Below are positions 9,501 through 23,387 of a stretch of 64,000 nucleotides of DNA, one piece after another. Position 1 is the first letter of the stretch. Each line of letters starts with the position of its first letter. Location: positions 124,001 to 188,000 of the forward strand of contig CANTFL010001287.1 in the NCBI GenBank assembly GCA_947650285.1. Direction: 5' to 3'. The notes beneath the pieces are model-generated. The model was not told the DNA's origin and made no database searches. It saw only the letters and a program-made list of their open reading frames with translations. The stretch comes from Hyaloperonospora brassicae. Taxonomy: Eukaryota; Oomycota; Peronosporomycetes; Peronosporales; Peronosporaceae. Both the position numbers and the translations under genes were made by a program.

Positions 9501-12372
9501 TACGCAGACTTTATAAGAGATACACCACGAAGCACAATCTGTACAACACAAATCGGGCGATTGTGTGGTTGTTAGGTTGAATTATTGGTGAAGAAGGCGC
9601 AAGAAACATGGTAAATTGATGATTTGGACTATCTTAATATATATCTTGACTGATTCTTAGCACGGACGTAGATATTTTTTCGACCGCAGAAGTCACATTT
9701 ACAGCGTGTAGCGTTTATGGCACCGAGGGGTCATCCGTAGCAAACGATTTAATGAGAAGTCTACGCTCTTCAGATGATAGTGCAGATTTAAAAAGTATGA
9801 CGTTTTTGTTGAATAAGTCCAGAAAGATATTTCTTACGCTATGAAATTATCGATAATGCGACAAAACTCGACAAGATCAGTCAAAAAGCAATTTCGTGAA
9901 GTGGCTCATTACAGCTCTGTTATCATCCAAATATATATAGAGGATCATCCGTGTTTTATTTATCCTTCAACACCCATATCTTTGTATTATATTGGCCGTT
10001 GAGCATCGTCTGTTTCGTTACCGGTGAAAACTCACATCGTTATTTATTTTGCGACAATTTCTTCATTCTGTGGTCAGCTACGCAATCCGCAAATTATATA
10101 TATATATACATATAGCCAAATTGGATCTAATAAGACAATGCTTACCATGGTCTAATTTTTTTTTATCGGTGAAGGAGTCAAACCGTTTAAGCTGTATAAA
10201 TAAGCGTGACAGGCGAGTGTTCGGTCGAACACGAATAATATATGCGTATTTATCCGGTGTTTAAAAGCTAAAGCATGCGCGGAAGTTGTAGAGAGTCAGC
10301 CACATCTCAATAGTCGTAAGATTCCTCGCATATATGATCCCATATGCTAAAAGCAAGAGCTATATTGCAAATACTACTCAGATAAAACAAAACATGCGCA
10401 TATTGAAGTTTAATCGAAAGCAACACACTATTAAGCAATTAGTATACGAAGGAATTATGTACATCTGCGCATCAATCATTTTTCGATAGCTCTGGAGATA
10501 AAAATTTAGTTCACATTTCTCTCGTTATATCAAAAGTGATCGATTCATGTGACAATATTTGCCTTTTGCGGGAATCTACTAGTGTTGAAAAGTTATGTAT
10601 TGATCGTTCGATCTCTTGACACCCAATGCGGTATTTACGAATAAGCACCACGCATTATAATTTCGCAGGTATTATGTGACGTGAGCATACGTATCATGTG
10701 TTAAATTGTATATAGTTCGACTTTATAACATTAAAATAAAAGCAGTCGAAATATAGTGGCTCCACTTCAACTTAGATACAGGGACACAAAGGTTTGCGCT
10801 TATATGCGATATATCGTAAACTAAATATGGCTATACACTGCACGAATTATCGAGGTTTTGACGGCACAACTCGATATATCTTTGTTATCGTAATCGTTGC
10901 TAGGAGCTTGCTTTGTGAAGGCCAATTTTTGATAATTGACGTTTGCGCCTAACTCGAATGCTATTCACGTTACATATATGAACGAAAACGTATCAGTTCG
11001 ACGCAAAAGATTCAGCCTCTTCTGGATACAAATTTAATCTGCAAGATGTTGTAGGTTGTTGCAGTAGATACGGCTGCTTAGATCTACATTTGGTTTTCAT
11101 AATCGAGAAAGTAAGTGCATGGTCGGTAGTCGAAAGTGCAGAGTCCACAACAAGTTGGAACAGACGAACTTGCAGTGTCAAGAGACAGTATGTAATAATG
11201 ATAGAGAGGCAGACAGACGTCTACACACTTTAAAAGAATGTATGCTAGTATTTCCTCTTCTTTCACCCTAAAACTTCGTACTTTGTGCATTGCTCGTCAT
11301 TTAGACTGCTTGCCATCGACGACCACGCTGATACTCAGGTAAGACCCTTATCATATGATGTCAATGTGATGTAAACGCTACACTTACATCGTTGATTTTA
11401 TATGCTACGATAGGTTTCCACGCTCATGCTATGATTTCTACGACTTTGTCATCACATTCCAGTAAGCTCCATAGCATGCGAATATTTGTGCTTACATTGT
11501 CTATCCAACTTATATTGCTGCCTTCAACCATTTGCATGAACAATTAACAGCATCTTAAAGGGACACACTAACACTGCGCTGTTATTGACTGCTCGGCTCG
11601 ACGACAACGCCACATTTAGAACTAACGAAGAATTTCATAGTGAACTACGGTCGAAAATTAAGTACGAAGTAAATCTTATAGAATATTACAAACGAAGAAT
11701 ATGTTAAATAATTGGTAATTATCAACAAATCCTAGTATGTGTGCATTCCCAAGTATAGTAGACGTTACATGTGCATGTATGCATAACATTGATCCTTCCG
11801 TGATCGATGCTTTCCCAGGCTATGTACATATATTTAAGTGTGATGAGACATTGTGGATGTTCCAAAGAACTAGAAAAATCGAAGACGTCAGCAATACGTT
11901 TTTGTGTAAGAAATATACACATGATGATATGCGCACAAGATCTAGTCAATGATATCTGACTTTGCGCCGATGCAAAATAATTAATGCAACACATTCATTT
12001 TTGTTATACTAGACTCGATTGCTTTGTTTATGTATTGCTTTTATGATACTTTCAAGCACATGATGGTGATATGATATATTACCAAGTTCAAATGTAGTGC
12101 ATTATAATACAACGTCTACAGGCCTTATACAAGTAATTGAATTATCTCCAAGTTATATAAGATACATATCGATTCTTAAATTGAAGAATTCGTGTATAAC
12201 AGGAAATTTGAAAATACGTATGTATTGTCGAGTGTGGAGAGGCTTTGCACCGATTGCCAGGCCGCAAAAAGTATCATTAGACCGATAATCGAAGGAGAAG
12301 TATTGCCACACAACATAAGAAGCCGAACGTCTGTAAAATTTGCTTTTTTTCAAACTAGACACTTTAATAACA
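6502..12372. other. AT-rich gene-poor region
   Basis: About 5.9 kb with only short, mutually overlapping reading frames on both strands, none with a recognisable domain or signal peptide and most with AT-driven composition. No LTR, terminal inverted repeat or RNA gene was recognised. Probably intergenic DNA with old, unrecognisable transposon debris. The first few hundred bases are the likely promoter of NPRL2. Confidence 0.5.
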
Positions 12373-12995
12373 CCCTACCCATTCTCTTCGCTCTCTTCTT
12401 AGAGTAACGTTGTACTGATCGGGTGGATATTACAGCCGACCACAAGCCGCATCATACGTGGACGAGATATGATCTAACGACGATAAAGTAGGTCTTATGG
12501 CGATACCGTTGTTAAAGTAACCTTGTGATGCCAGGTCGATATGCGGAAATGGCTTGAGATCGAGTGGCGTCGTTGATGCAGCTAAGTAGAGTATGTTTGA
12601 AAAAGCTGTTGTCACCTATTCGCATCGCAGCTCGCGCAAGCAGACCAGTAGGAGCGAGTGTGTCGTTAGCAGACGTGAGTGGCGCAGCAGGGCGGAGACA
12701 ACCGACGTAGTGTTACACTCGTCGCCTATACGTGGACTATATAAAGATGCAACGAAGAAGCATGATCCATGCGTGCGACCAATCATATCGAACAAGGACA
12801 AGTTATTGTTCAGTGCTACTTGTTGTCACGCTTGTCGTTTGCTGAGGAAAAGCGGATGGACATGCCGCAGAGCAGTACACTATTGATACGATGCTGAAAA
12901 AAGTGGAAGACAGTCTTGTCATCAGCAATGATACTTACTAGTGCTCAGAGGGTCGAAGCTAAAATGAAAGCTAGACTTACCCTCTTTTATGTTGT
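12373..12995 (+). repeat. Dispersed repeat, copy A (inverted partner at 25418-26040)
   Basis: About 620 bp that recur in reverse complement at 25418-26040 with few differences over the core. It contains GGACTATATAAAGATGC, a TATA-like promoter motif, and a short open frame beginning in both copies near HRSSRKQTSRSE. Length, TATA box and dispersed nature would suit a solo LTR, but clear TG...CA ends and target duplications were not found. Boundaries are approximate because similarity fades gradually. Confidence 0.75.
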
Positions 12996-15900
12996 TTGAA
13001 TGCAATATGGGTCCACTGCCTTACAAGGTCATCCATCGCCTTCAGTTTATTGTTTTCACGCTAGGAATGATATTGATGATCAGATAATTTGGAAAGCTGG
13101 CATCGGCCATATATATTGGTCTTGCGATGGCTACACCGATCATACTCTGATAATGCATTTCTTCAACACTTCTTATGGGGAGTTCAATAATAAGATGCGC
13201 GTGTACTGAGCTTATTGTACAGTATGATATTTAGGTTATAAGTCATGGAAGTTTTCTCAGCAGTCAACATGTATGATATTTAGGTCAGATTGCTAACCTA
13301 CATTCCATTTCAATGGTTTATTTAATGGTAGGTGCGTTGCAAAAAGCCAAGGTATATAAGGAAAATTTAAACTGCTGTATGACAATTCTGACATCCAGCA
13401 CGCAAGGAGAAGGTATCTCAGACTAAAGTGATCTTTTGAATGTTCGTAAAGTCGATTTTTCATAAACATATTCACTAACTTTCCTACTTCGCCCTCTTCA
13501 TCGTTTGTCTCTTCTACAGTCAATTTCCAGGTCAGCGTGCCGGCAGATTATCGTATCCTTTAGTGAGACCGATTGCTCCAAAATGTTCCATGACATTGTT
13601 TAAACAGCTGCTTCAGATGTAAATTTAGCTCCTGCTTGAGATCACTTTGCTTCTATTTAAATTTCTTTACGCTATAAATTTTCCCTTCCGCTTGTACAAC
13701 GCTAGCGTAACGATAGACTGACAAGTAAATCATGTGTAGCTGAAGCATCTGGAAATGTTAATAGCCGATGTCTCATTTCATTGCATCTGCCTATTTATGC
13801 ATCACACTAAATTGCTCGACTTTCTTTTTTTATCGGGATCCCCAGGCTCGTCATCATGATCCGCATGTTGCAGGAAGTAACGGCATTACCATAAATTACA
13901 TATCGAGATTTTGTCGGTGTCCATCTTTTGAGTCTATGACTCGTGTTTGGTGAAGCAGATGCACTTTAATACTTGTCGACTCCAGACCATCCGTGATATG
14001 AGATAGGGGATTGTTGCTTCACCAACAGGTATTTTCGATATTACTAATAGATTAACCTTCGACTTTTTATTAAAAAAAGGTCATTAGCTAATAACTTATA
14101 CCTGACCGCGTGCGTCATTGTTCTGTACAAGTCATTCCTGGAATAACATTATTGTTAATCATACATTGGTGTTGTTGCGGAAGAGAAGCTTGTAAGCTTA
14201 GACTACAAAAATGTAATACGCTTGTGGTACTTGGCGTTGTAGTAAAAATAGGCTGCAGCTTGTCAGGTCCATCGTCTTTGCCAAGGAAGAAATAGAAATT
14301 GGCGTCCGAAGAGGATGATAGCAGATCCCATTGTGTCGGTTGGTACAAGTAAATAATATATAATTTCACTTCCTGTGCTTTTTGTGTCCCATAATGTCGC
14401 TGTGCAATTTTTGTGTCTCATTATGTCGCTGTGCAATTGTCCTGTCGATAGACCTGCTGTTTAAAAATTCTACAGAATGCCTTTGGTCAAACATGGGATG
14501 GTTTGATCGGGACAGAAAAAATGTACCAATCTTTTTATGCAAACGACATATGACAGAGCATTCTCGGCAACGTCCTTCAGCAATGCCCTTTTATAAGATC
14601 AAGTAAATTTATTCATGGTACCCATAAATATCTATAAAGCCGCATTCAACATGAAGTCAGATAGCGCGGAGCTTGTGACGATGTTTGAAATTTTGCAGCC
14701 CTTTGCATAAGTTAGCAATGTAACCCTGTGTATTACTAAGCAATTGAGCGAGTCACTGGGACTTTACTTCTATGTAGTATTTAGTTACAATCACTCCGCG
14801 GTGTTGACGCTACTAAATCACATAGTACACAGATACTACAAGTGATAGATGTTGGACTAACATCTATTCCTTTTCATTCACACTGATCGGATCAATGGTC
14901 TCCAGATAAGCTCGTTGTTATTGATTGTTGCTGATTTATGCCTGTGACAACTTCTTAGACAGGCCAAACTCCTTCGGTGTCCATTTAGCAAGTGCTATCT
15001 GATATTGCCTAAATTTTCATTCTTTTCTTGCATATAAGTGAACGCTGTACATTCGTAAGCCGAATTTGTTACCATCTCAGCTGTCCTGATAGTACGTCAA
15101 TAGCACCGACCTCGGTGGCCGAGAGGAAGGCACTGGCACCAAGAACGGGATGTATGTAATTCGATACCCGCTAGGGGCGGAACAATTAAATATCACCGGA
15201 GGGTGACCAACAAAGCCGATTTTAGTAGGTTCTACTCGAACGCGAATATACCTTATACAATTCTCATTCTCTAGTAGTCCAAGAGGCAACACACTACTTA
15301 ACAGATAAAATTTGCATGTGAACAACATTCAAAATCTTTAAGCACAGGGAAAAGTCGCAGGCGTTTCTCGCTCCTTTGCGCACGTGCCAAAATATTCATG
15401 AAGTTAGGGATAAGTATCGCTTCCAGCGCTCTGACCCTAAAGATAAATATTTGGTTTATTCTGCAAGGAAGTAAGGCCGGTGTGGTTGTGTTGTCCGCTA
15501 TTTTTTCACGCTATTTTTTCTATATGTACAAGCTACAACATCCGATAAATAATTAATTTCTATGAAGTTGTAGAACTTGTCGGTAGTGTAGATACCTTTC
15601 AGTGAATACCTACATACAAAAACAAAGATTATTTTTGAAGCTGAAAGGCGGATCGTAGTACCCCCATCGTAGCTACTATAAGTACCACCACTTACATGCC
15701 AAAGTAGACATTAAAATGAGTGAGAAGCAGAGACATATAGGTACGCGAATGCACACATAGCAGGATAATCACATATACTTATTGAACTAATTTACAGACT
15801 GTCGACGCAATTTCGACTTACTATCAACATTTGGTGCAATCCTGATACTGTAGGACCCCCACCCCCTTTCCATGTGGGTTAGTGGTGTATAATAAGCTGC

Positions 15901-18735
15901 AGTACCACAGTAAATCGAATGTAGTTCGTTATCGCTGACTGAGCTCCGGCGCATACCTTTGGAAACGTAGGTTGCAATCTCCTTAGATAAGAAATCTGGT
16001 ATGCCAGTACCGTCTGCTCCACAAGGTGACACTGCATGTGTTCTTCTGACACACACCCAACCGATAATCAGTCCGCTTCTCTTTCTTCTTCACTAAAACG
16101 ACTTGCTGCTTATTTCCTTTTGGCCGAACTGAGCAATACGGATTTTACATGCGGTCACAGCTAGTCTTCCAGCAGCCACGTCACTTTACTATCTTGTTGC
16201 TTTTGCCCCGTGATCCGTTTGCCGGCCTTGTCCGGTGCACGGCATCATTCATGGTTCCACTGCTTCGACTCGGTTGCATATTGCAACAACCTAAGGCTTG
16301 ACGATGCTACGATTCTGCTTCTACCACCGAAACAGACACCCACAAATTGCACGATGGAGACCAGATTACTTCCATTTGCATTGTAATGGTGCTATCGCCA
16401 CTATCACCTGCAAATTACGACCGATTGGGATGGGCGTGGGTAGATTATCAGGATCCGCAAGTCGACCGCCTGACTGCCACGCACTGAATGTTATATGCAT
16501 GGTAGAAGATACTGTCGCCCGTTGCCATTGTCGATGGCTACATCCATGCGGATATGAATGCTGAGGTTGTTGTTTATCAACTTGGCATGGACGCGGAAAG
16601 GAACCACGATAATTCGGATGAGATTGGTGAGACGAGAAGATTGCGTAGGTGCGAAATCTAAGGACAAAACAGTTGCGCTATGCGGTACCGTGTTGGACAT
16701 GAGTTCATTTGGGTACGCAAGGGAAATTAAGAGTGTGCAGCCTAAAGCCGACCAAAGACGAGACCCGGAAGAGATATTAAAAGTGCGCAGTCCAAAGCTT
16801 ACTGAAGACGATCTCTGCAAGAGGCTGGTCGTCAGATTATGAGGATTATAGCGGTGGACTATTGAGATGTGGCACTCCAACAATACCGGTCGTTAGGATT
16901 GAAACGATCAATGTTCTGCATGATGCATGTGTCTTGCCCAATGTACCCTAGGAAAGTCAACCTGCTACTTGTAGGGTTCTCCGCGCGATTCACTGCTATA
17001 TGTGCTATGCACTAGCCCCGGATCCACCCTTGACAAGTGGTATGAATGGGTTCTTTTCCTACAAAACATACTGTCGATGACAACAGTGCTTGATACGCAT
17101 CCTGCTACGCTGAAACGAGTCCAGTTAGAAACAGGTCCAAGTTGCTGTATTTTATTGCCCGTATCGTTGCAGCTTACAGCTTGCACACAAGCGACCATAA
17201 AACGAGCCTCATGAACACCAGGAACAAAGTTTATTGAATGTTATGCCTTACTGGTAAACACCTTACCAGATGTAACGCGGGTCGTTCCGTTCGCGCTGCT
17301 TCCGTCTCACCGGGTCAGGGTATATGCGTCTCACTCTTACTACATCGCAATACCGCCACCTCTTGACTATATTCTCATATAGAACGAGGTACCTGCAAGT
17401 TCATAGTCGACAGCGCGCGTCCCGTAGTCGATTGGAATCTCAGTCGACACAACATTCGATAGAAGTACAGACTGACCAGTTTTTATAGTAGCTCATGCTA
17501 ATACATACCAGCTGGCCAGTACGTTCTGGTGTATAATTGTTGTCCGGCTTAGTGGGGGCGCTTCTACCCGTGACAGTGCATTGGAACATCACAACGTTAC
17601 TTTATGATATCGTCCATTACTAAGCACGTCATGCTTTGTGCAGTACAGATATAAAAGTGGGTGTACTTTTCATGACGAAGAGTTGTAATGTTATTCATTA
17701 AGCTCTTGTATCGCGATCAGCGCAGAGTGTTGCAATACGTTTGGTCATCGTTGTAGTAAGCATACGCTACTCGCAGAATAATTCAGATCAAGCAAAGCGT
17801 GTTGCATTTCTAATTCCTGTGTGTTTACTTCCAGCGGCAGCACCCTCTTGCAAGCAACAGCGCAGCATTCGTCTCATTACATGAGCGTGCGCTTTTGCAT
17901 TAAGCATCGCAGTGCAATCAATGTGCGCAAAAGATGAAGACATAGCTGCCTCCTTCACCAGAACGTAGCGCCTCCATGTTCATCCTAGCGCGTCGCGTAT
18001 CGTCTTACTACACCTCAGAAATGGAATCGCCTCATGCGACATGCACTTCCTTCAGCTGTGCTCATTGCGGCTACAGTTTCTCGTTTTCAACGTCTAGAAA
18101 TGGACCGGACAACGCTCGATCGATGCTGACTCCTCACGTGCAGAGGCAGTTCTGTACTTGTGCGTGCTCTCTACCGATTCAAGACAGCGCGAGGCGCTCC
18201 GGCCATGCGTTGGACGCTGCATTCCACAGCACGACAGGCGCGCGTGTCACAGCCGCAAGTGTAAAGACGACTCGGCTTTCTCCAAATGTCCCGGAAACAG
18301 ACATGCTGCAGCCTTTTGCAACGTTAGCCCGGGCACGAGAAACAAGCCAGCGACGTTGACAGGCCAGTTAGCCACACGCAGCTGAACGTGTCCCTTGCGC
18401 TGCAAAAGCAGCGGTAGGTCCTCCCCACCGCACATCGCCAATCGGTCGCGTGAGCAGTCGCGTGTTTACGTAAAGCCCAACACGTACGTGGCTGTTCCAC
18501 CCTCTGAACTGCGAACAGCTCTGCGGGAGAGACGCTGTCGGCCCGAGTTTCGAATGCCGCGTTCGGCTCCTCCTGACCGTGTGGTCGACCGGCAGTGGCA
18601 CGAACTGCTTGCGGCAAACTCTCTGCCTCGCAGTCAGGTCCGCCTCCAGAACGAGCCTTCGACTGCCGTCCAGACAAGAAAAAGGTCGGGAAAACGCGCC
18701 TCGAAACGGCGCAACCCATTTCGTTTCTTTTGGCA
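12996..18735. other. Gene-poor region upstream of kinase gene
   Basis: Only short reading frames without recognisable domains are present. GC content rises from about 16 kb and more strongly after 17.9 kb, nearing the kinase promoter. Frames at 16298-16564, 16558-16842 and 17976-18359 have mixed composition and could be remnants of mobile elements or leader sequence; none can be assigned to a family. A short direct repeat is listed separately. Confidence 0.4.
14379..14436. repeat. Direct tandem repeat, 2 x 29 bp
   Basis: Two adjacent 29-bp units, each ending in ATGTCGCTGTGCAA and differing at two positions. Nothing nearby gives it a function. Confidence 0.85.
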
Positions 18736-21700
18736 ATGGACAACGACGACGACGACGCCGTCTCCGTCGCCAGCGCAGGCGCGTCGGAGCCGGCAGTCCC
18801 TCAGTCGGCGCCGAGTTCCATGGACCACGTGGTGGCGATTCCGAACGCCCAGAAGGTCCTGACGTTCCTGCACGCGGTCTTTGGTCTCTGCCAGCAAGTT
18901 CGGGACCGGCCGCGCGCCTGTCTGCACGCGCACGCGCGACTGCACCAGACGTTCCTCCGCATCGCCCACGTCGCGAAACTCGGGTCCCTGCGCTCGAGCT
19001 TCCGCTTCCAGCACTACCTCAAGATCCTGGACGAGTTCAAAGCCGTGTTGCATCAGCACCTGAAGCTCTCGAACCTCGTGGCAAAAGCGACGGCGAGTCG
19101 CCAACTGCTCTCGGGCTTAGCCAAAGTGCACTCGGAGCTGAACGCACTGCTGGTGGAGAACGCACTGACGAGTGCGACGAGCCCGTTGCTCGAGTGGAAA
19201 CACCAGTTTGCGGCCAATCGGCGACAGGATGAAGCGGTACTGCACGAGACGCTCGTGGCGTTGCTCTCGACGGCGGCGTTTGTGCGCAAGGAACTGCCCA
19301 GTGACCGACATCAGGCGCTCGTGCTGCTGGAGCTGCTGGCAGAAGTGGCACCACATGAGTCGCCACGAGGACACTCGTCGCAGCTGCTGGAGACGCTCAA
19401 GATGGCGCATCGACGGATTTCCACGCTGTGCGACTTGTCGCTCACTCGCGTACCCAAGTGGTTCGTACCAGGCTACGAAGTGAACTTTTCAAGGACCGAC
19501 CACACTATCGGGTACGCAAGAGGATCCTTTGGCTCGACGCTTCAGCGCGGTGAGGCGTTTCGCTACACTTATAGCAGTGAACGAGCTCTATCGAGTGCGA
19601 CCTCCACGGTGGCGGTCAAGTGTCTATGGGCACTGCCCGACGTCCACTATCAGTATTTGGAACAGCTTTTTGAACGCGGTGGAGTGTCAAAGTGGACTCG
19701 AGTGCGGCATCCGAATGTAGTGACGATCCGAGGAGCTTCCCATGCTGTGACGCCGCCATACTTGGTGCGAGACTTCACCACTTATGGTGGACTCACGACA
19801 TACCTTGAGGCGTTGGGAATGCGGGCAAAGGAATGTGCGGGGTCTGAGAGCTGCGGGAAACTGGAGACACTGACATGGCAATTACTCTATGGGGCCAGTC
19901 GTGGATTGCTGCACCTTCATGAGCAACACAATATCGTTCACGGTGGATTGCGCTGCAACAACATTCTCGTTGATAAGAAAGGCCGGGCTGTAATTGCCGA
20001 CTACGGGCTGTACACGCTGGCGTGCGACGCTCGGGACTCGGGACTCATAGAGCATTTTCAATTGGACGTTTTAGATACGGACGTGGGAGAGCTTATTCGA
20101 TGGCAAGCGCCGGAGTGTCTGGGAGAGCACATGGCATATCGAGAGTCACTTCGATCCCTTTCGAACACAGGGTCGGCACTCGTATCGTCAAGCAGTGTTA
20201 GTGCGTCTGCTACTGCATTCGCCACGGATGTGTTTGCTTTCGGAATGTGCATTCTGGAAGCTTTGACTCATGCAGTGCCTTGGGCGGGGATCGACATTGC
20301 GAAGGTTCGCACACTGAAAGAGAATAAGAGTCCGCTCCCACCTCGACCAAGGCAAATTTCATCTCAGGCGTGGAGTCTGATTGAGAAGATGTGCGCAGCC
20401 GATCCATTGAAACGCATATCCTTGAGTGAAGCGTCGCAAGAGCTCAAGCGACTTGGATATGGAAACCGCGTGTCAAACCATTCACACAGTAACAGCTCGA
20501 AGCGTTTGGCAATATCTGAGGCCAGTGCAAGCGCAAAAGTGGACCATGTGTTGAACTCGCTGGATGAAGTCTCGCGAGAACTCATACATCTCAGCAGCAG
20601 TACGAAGGACTTGAGGTCGCTCGAAACAGACGCAATTGCCGAAGTTGAGCATGTCTTTACGTCATTGGAAGAAGCCTCGGAAGAGCTTCAGAACATACAG
20701 ATTCGTGCTAGCAACGGGCTGGCTACAGATATGGGGGAGCTGGAAGACGAAGCATCACAGAAATTAGTCCGTGTGCTAAGTCGATTGAATATTGCGTCTC
20801 AAGAGCTAAAGCGACTGGGTATGGGCGACAAAGCGACGAGTGGGTCGCAGAACAGTGCTCTGCATCTGGTACAAGAAGCACGCGAGAATTTGGTCCGACT
20901 AGCTAGTGACAAAGCCAGCAGCATCGTTGCGCAACAACGAGAAATCTTGTTCTCGAATTCGGATCAGGGTCAAATGGCTGACGATGGGTCAGTAGTGTAC
21001 TCTGCAGCAACACGTCGAAGGCTGCCACTTCTTCCAGTCAACATTGTGGACGAGACAGTCGCTATCGAGTCGGACGAACAGCTTGACCATCACCTTGGCG
21101 ACATTGTGGCTTCTCGCGATTGTTTAGCGGTAGATGGGACAGGGCCTCCATACAAGGGCTCCGTTCCTGCGTGCGGACGGTATTCTTCCAATATACCTGA
21201 TGCGAGAAGTGGAATGGATGAAGGAAGTTTACTGGAACCGGCTGCAAAGGAAAGTGCAAACGCCTGGGATTCGCCCCAAGAATGGGGGATAAATGTCGCT
21301 CGTTCTCACGATATAGTGCGCTCTCGGCGTGAAGCACAATTGGATAAGCAGAATGACGTTGGTGGTCGAAACGGTCACGAATTGACTGCTAAGGATGATC
21401 GCACTGAGATGACATCTGTTACCGATGTCGACAACTACCAGCTCGCGCATGAACAACCCGAGCAAGAAATGGATAACGATATTGAACGCGTAAAAATTAT
21501 GGTTGTCGATGACGATTGCCCAGGATTGTTGAGTTGCGACGAGGGAGATGAAGTGTCAGAGGGTCTGACTAGTGGTGAAAGCTCGATGGATGAAGAAATG
21601 CTTATGATAGTTCCTGCCGAGTTTCAGACTGCTCGCAGTTTTGATGAGGGCGATCTCGCGTCACCATTACACCCAGTAGTTGGTCTTCTTGAAAGTCTCA

Positions 21701-23387
21701 GGATGGAGCAGCCAGACAACGACCGTTTTGTTGAAACGCTGGAGGCGATGAAGGAGGCCCTAGAGGTGTCAACTGCACGGATTATTGTGGAGCGCGAGGG
21801 TTTGCTCACCTTGATGGAACTTGTGTGGAGAGATTACTCTGAAGCTTGCACAAGGCACGCGTTGGAGTTGTTGCAGTCAATTGCTGGCCTTGGTCCCGAA
21901 TTTGTGACAACTTTGGTGGAGTCAAAAGTCGTGAAGATCTTGCTTGCCGTTGTCAAACACCGATCGTCCCCTCAGCAAGTCGACTTGGCTGCATCGTTAC
22001 TTCTTGACATAATTGCCGAGGACGATGATGCAAAGAGGCAGTTATGGACGTATCGCGGTGTCGGAGTGATGGAAGACGCATGTGTAATCAACAAACGACT
22101 CGTTCAAGAAGTGAAGTCTACGATGGCTAAGTTTAAGCGAAACGAAGGCATGAGGTGTCTTGAGGACGGCGAATTCCACTTGGCGATCGATAAGTTTACT
22201 GAAGCGATCTCTTTGGATCGCAAGCGTGCGATATACTATGGCGACCGAAGGTATGTAGCCACATTGCGATGACGCGTTTGTATGACTAGTACCTTTGAGC
22301 TAATGTGTATTTTAGTTTGGCGTATATGGAGGCATCGATGTTCAAGAAAGCAGCGGACGACGCTTACCGCTGCAAGCGCTACAATCCGTACGATGTGATG
22401 GGATACCTACGACATGGTTTGGCGCTTAGGGCCATGGGAAAGTATAAAGAGGCGATGGAAACGCTTCGGAAGGGGACAGAGGTTGATCCTAAGTTTGTCA
22501 AAATATTTGACGCACTCACTGAGACCAAGCAGCTGTACAAAGCTCGGACGAAGGGGGTAACCGACGGCATTACGTTACGCCGCATGACAGCCGCGGAATC
22601 AGCAAAACTGAAGAAGAGAGATGGCGATGATGCTCTTCGGAAGAAGGATTATGCGTTTGCAATTGAGTGCTACTCTGAAGCGCTCGAGCTTGATCCAAAA
22701 AACGACTGGGTGTATTTGCATCGAAGCATTGCCTATGCTGCTCAAAAGGATCACGTCAAGGCGGCCGAAGATGCGTCTAAGTGCATCCGGCTTAATTACC
22801 ATCAGGTCGAAGGATACTACCGTCTCGCACTGGCTTTACACGCAGCCGGTCAGCATGATCAGGCGTTGAGTACACTTTATCGTGGTCAGGAGGTGAATGC
22901 GCAGCACGTGGGCATCTCTCGCTTTATTGTTCAACTTGAAGGAGAGGAGGCGAAAAAAGCGGGGCTATCTTTGCCTGTGTGGTTCAAGGAAAAGGGATTC
23001 CGAGCGTTTCAGCTGCGCTCGTACGAGGATGCTATCAAGTTCTACACCAAGGCGATAGATGCTTCGTTATCCGACGACGATGAGGTTGTCATGCACTGCT
23101 ACTCGTACCGATCCCGTGCTAGCCAGACGCGGGGTGATTTTCCAGCTGTTGTTGCTGATTGCACGTACGTGCTGGATCGTTTTCCGGAGAACGTTTTTGC
23201 TCGACTTCGACGGGCAGATGCGTACGAGCAACAGCGTGACTTTCTTATGGCTCTCAAGGATATTCGCGAGCTGATAGCGATAAACCCGGATTATGAAGAT
23301 GCTCACGCTCGACTTCAATCCCTTAAGCATAAATGCCGACTTTTGCCTGGTGCATCCCAACACACGAGTGTTGGAATTGGTTTGTGA
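18736..23387 (+). CDS. Kinase-like protein with ARM-like region and C-terminal TPRs, two exons
   Basis: Proposed join(18736..22250,22316..23387), 1528 aa. The 65-nt intron starts GTATGT and ends TTTTAG, and restores YYGDRSLAYMEA. The upstream frame has no ATG, so MDNDDDD at 18736 is the start. The N-terminal ~230 residues are helical, resembling the leader regions of oomycete tyrosine-kinase-like proteins. A protein-kinase fold follows: VAVK lysine K295, then HGGLRCNN at 402-409 where the catalytic-loop Asp is replaced by Gly404, then DYG (D422) and WQAPE. Without the HRD aspartate it is probably a pseudokinase. A long acidic linker with heptad-like segments follows, then a helical armadillo-like stretch, and several TPR units from MRCLEDGEFHLAIDKFTEAI to the end, the typical co-chaperone or scaffold arrangement. 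Likely a scaffold; partners unknown. Part of the gene is duplicated as a pseudogene at 46979. Confidence 0.85.

Noticed and set aside
16298..17214. Possible decayed Copia-type element
   Set aside because: Some frames contain cysteine pairs and mixed composition, but no protease, integrase or RT motif could be found.
18595..18735. Upstream extension of the kinase-TPR gene
   Set aside because: The frame is open but has no ATG before 18736.
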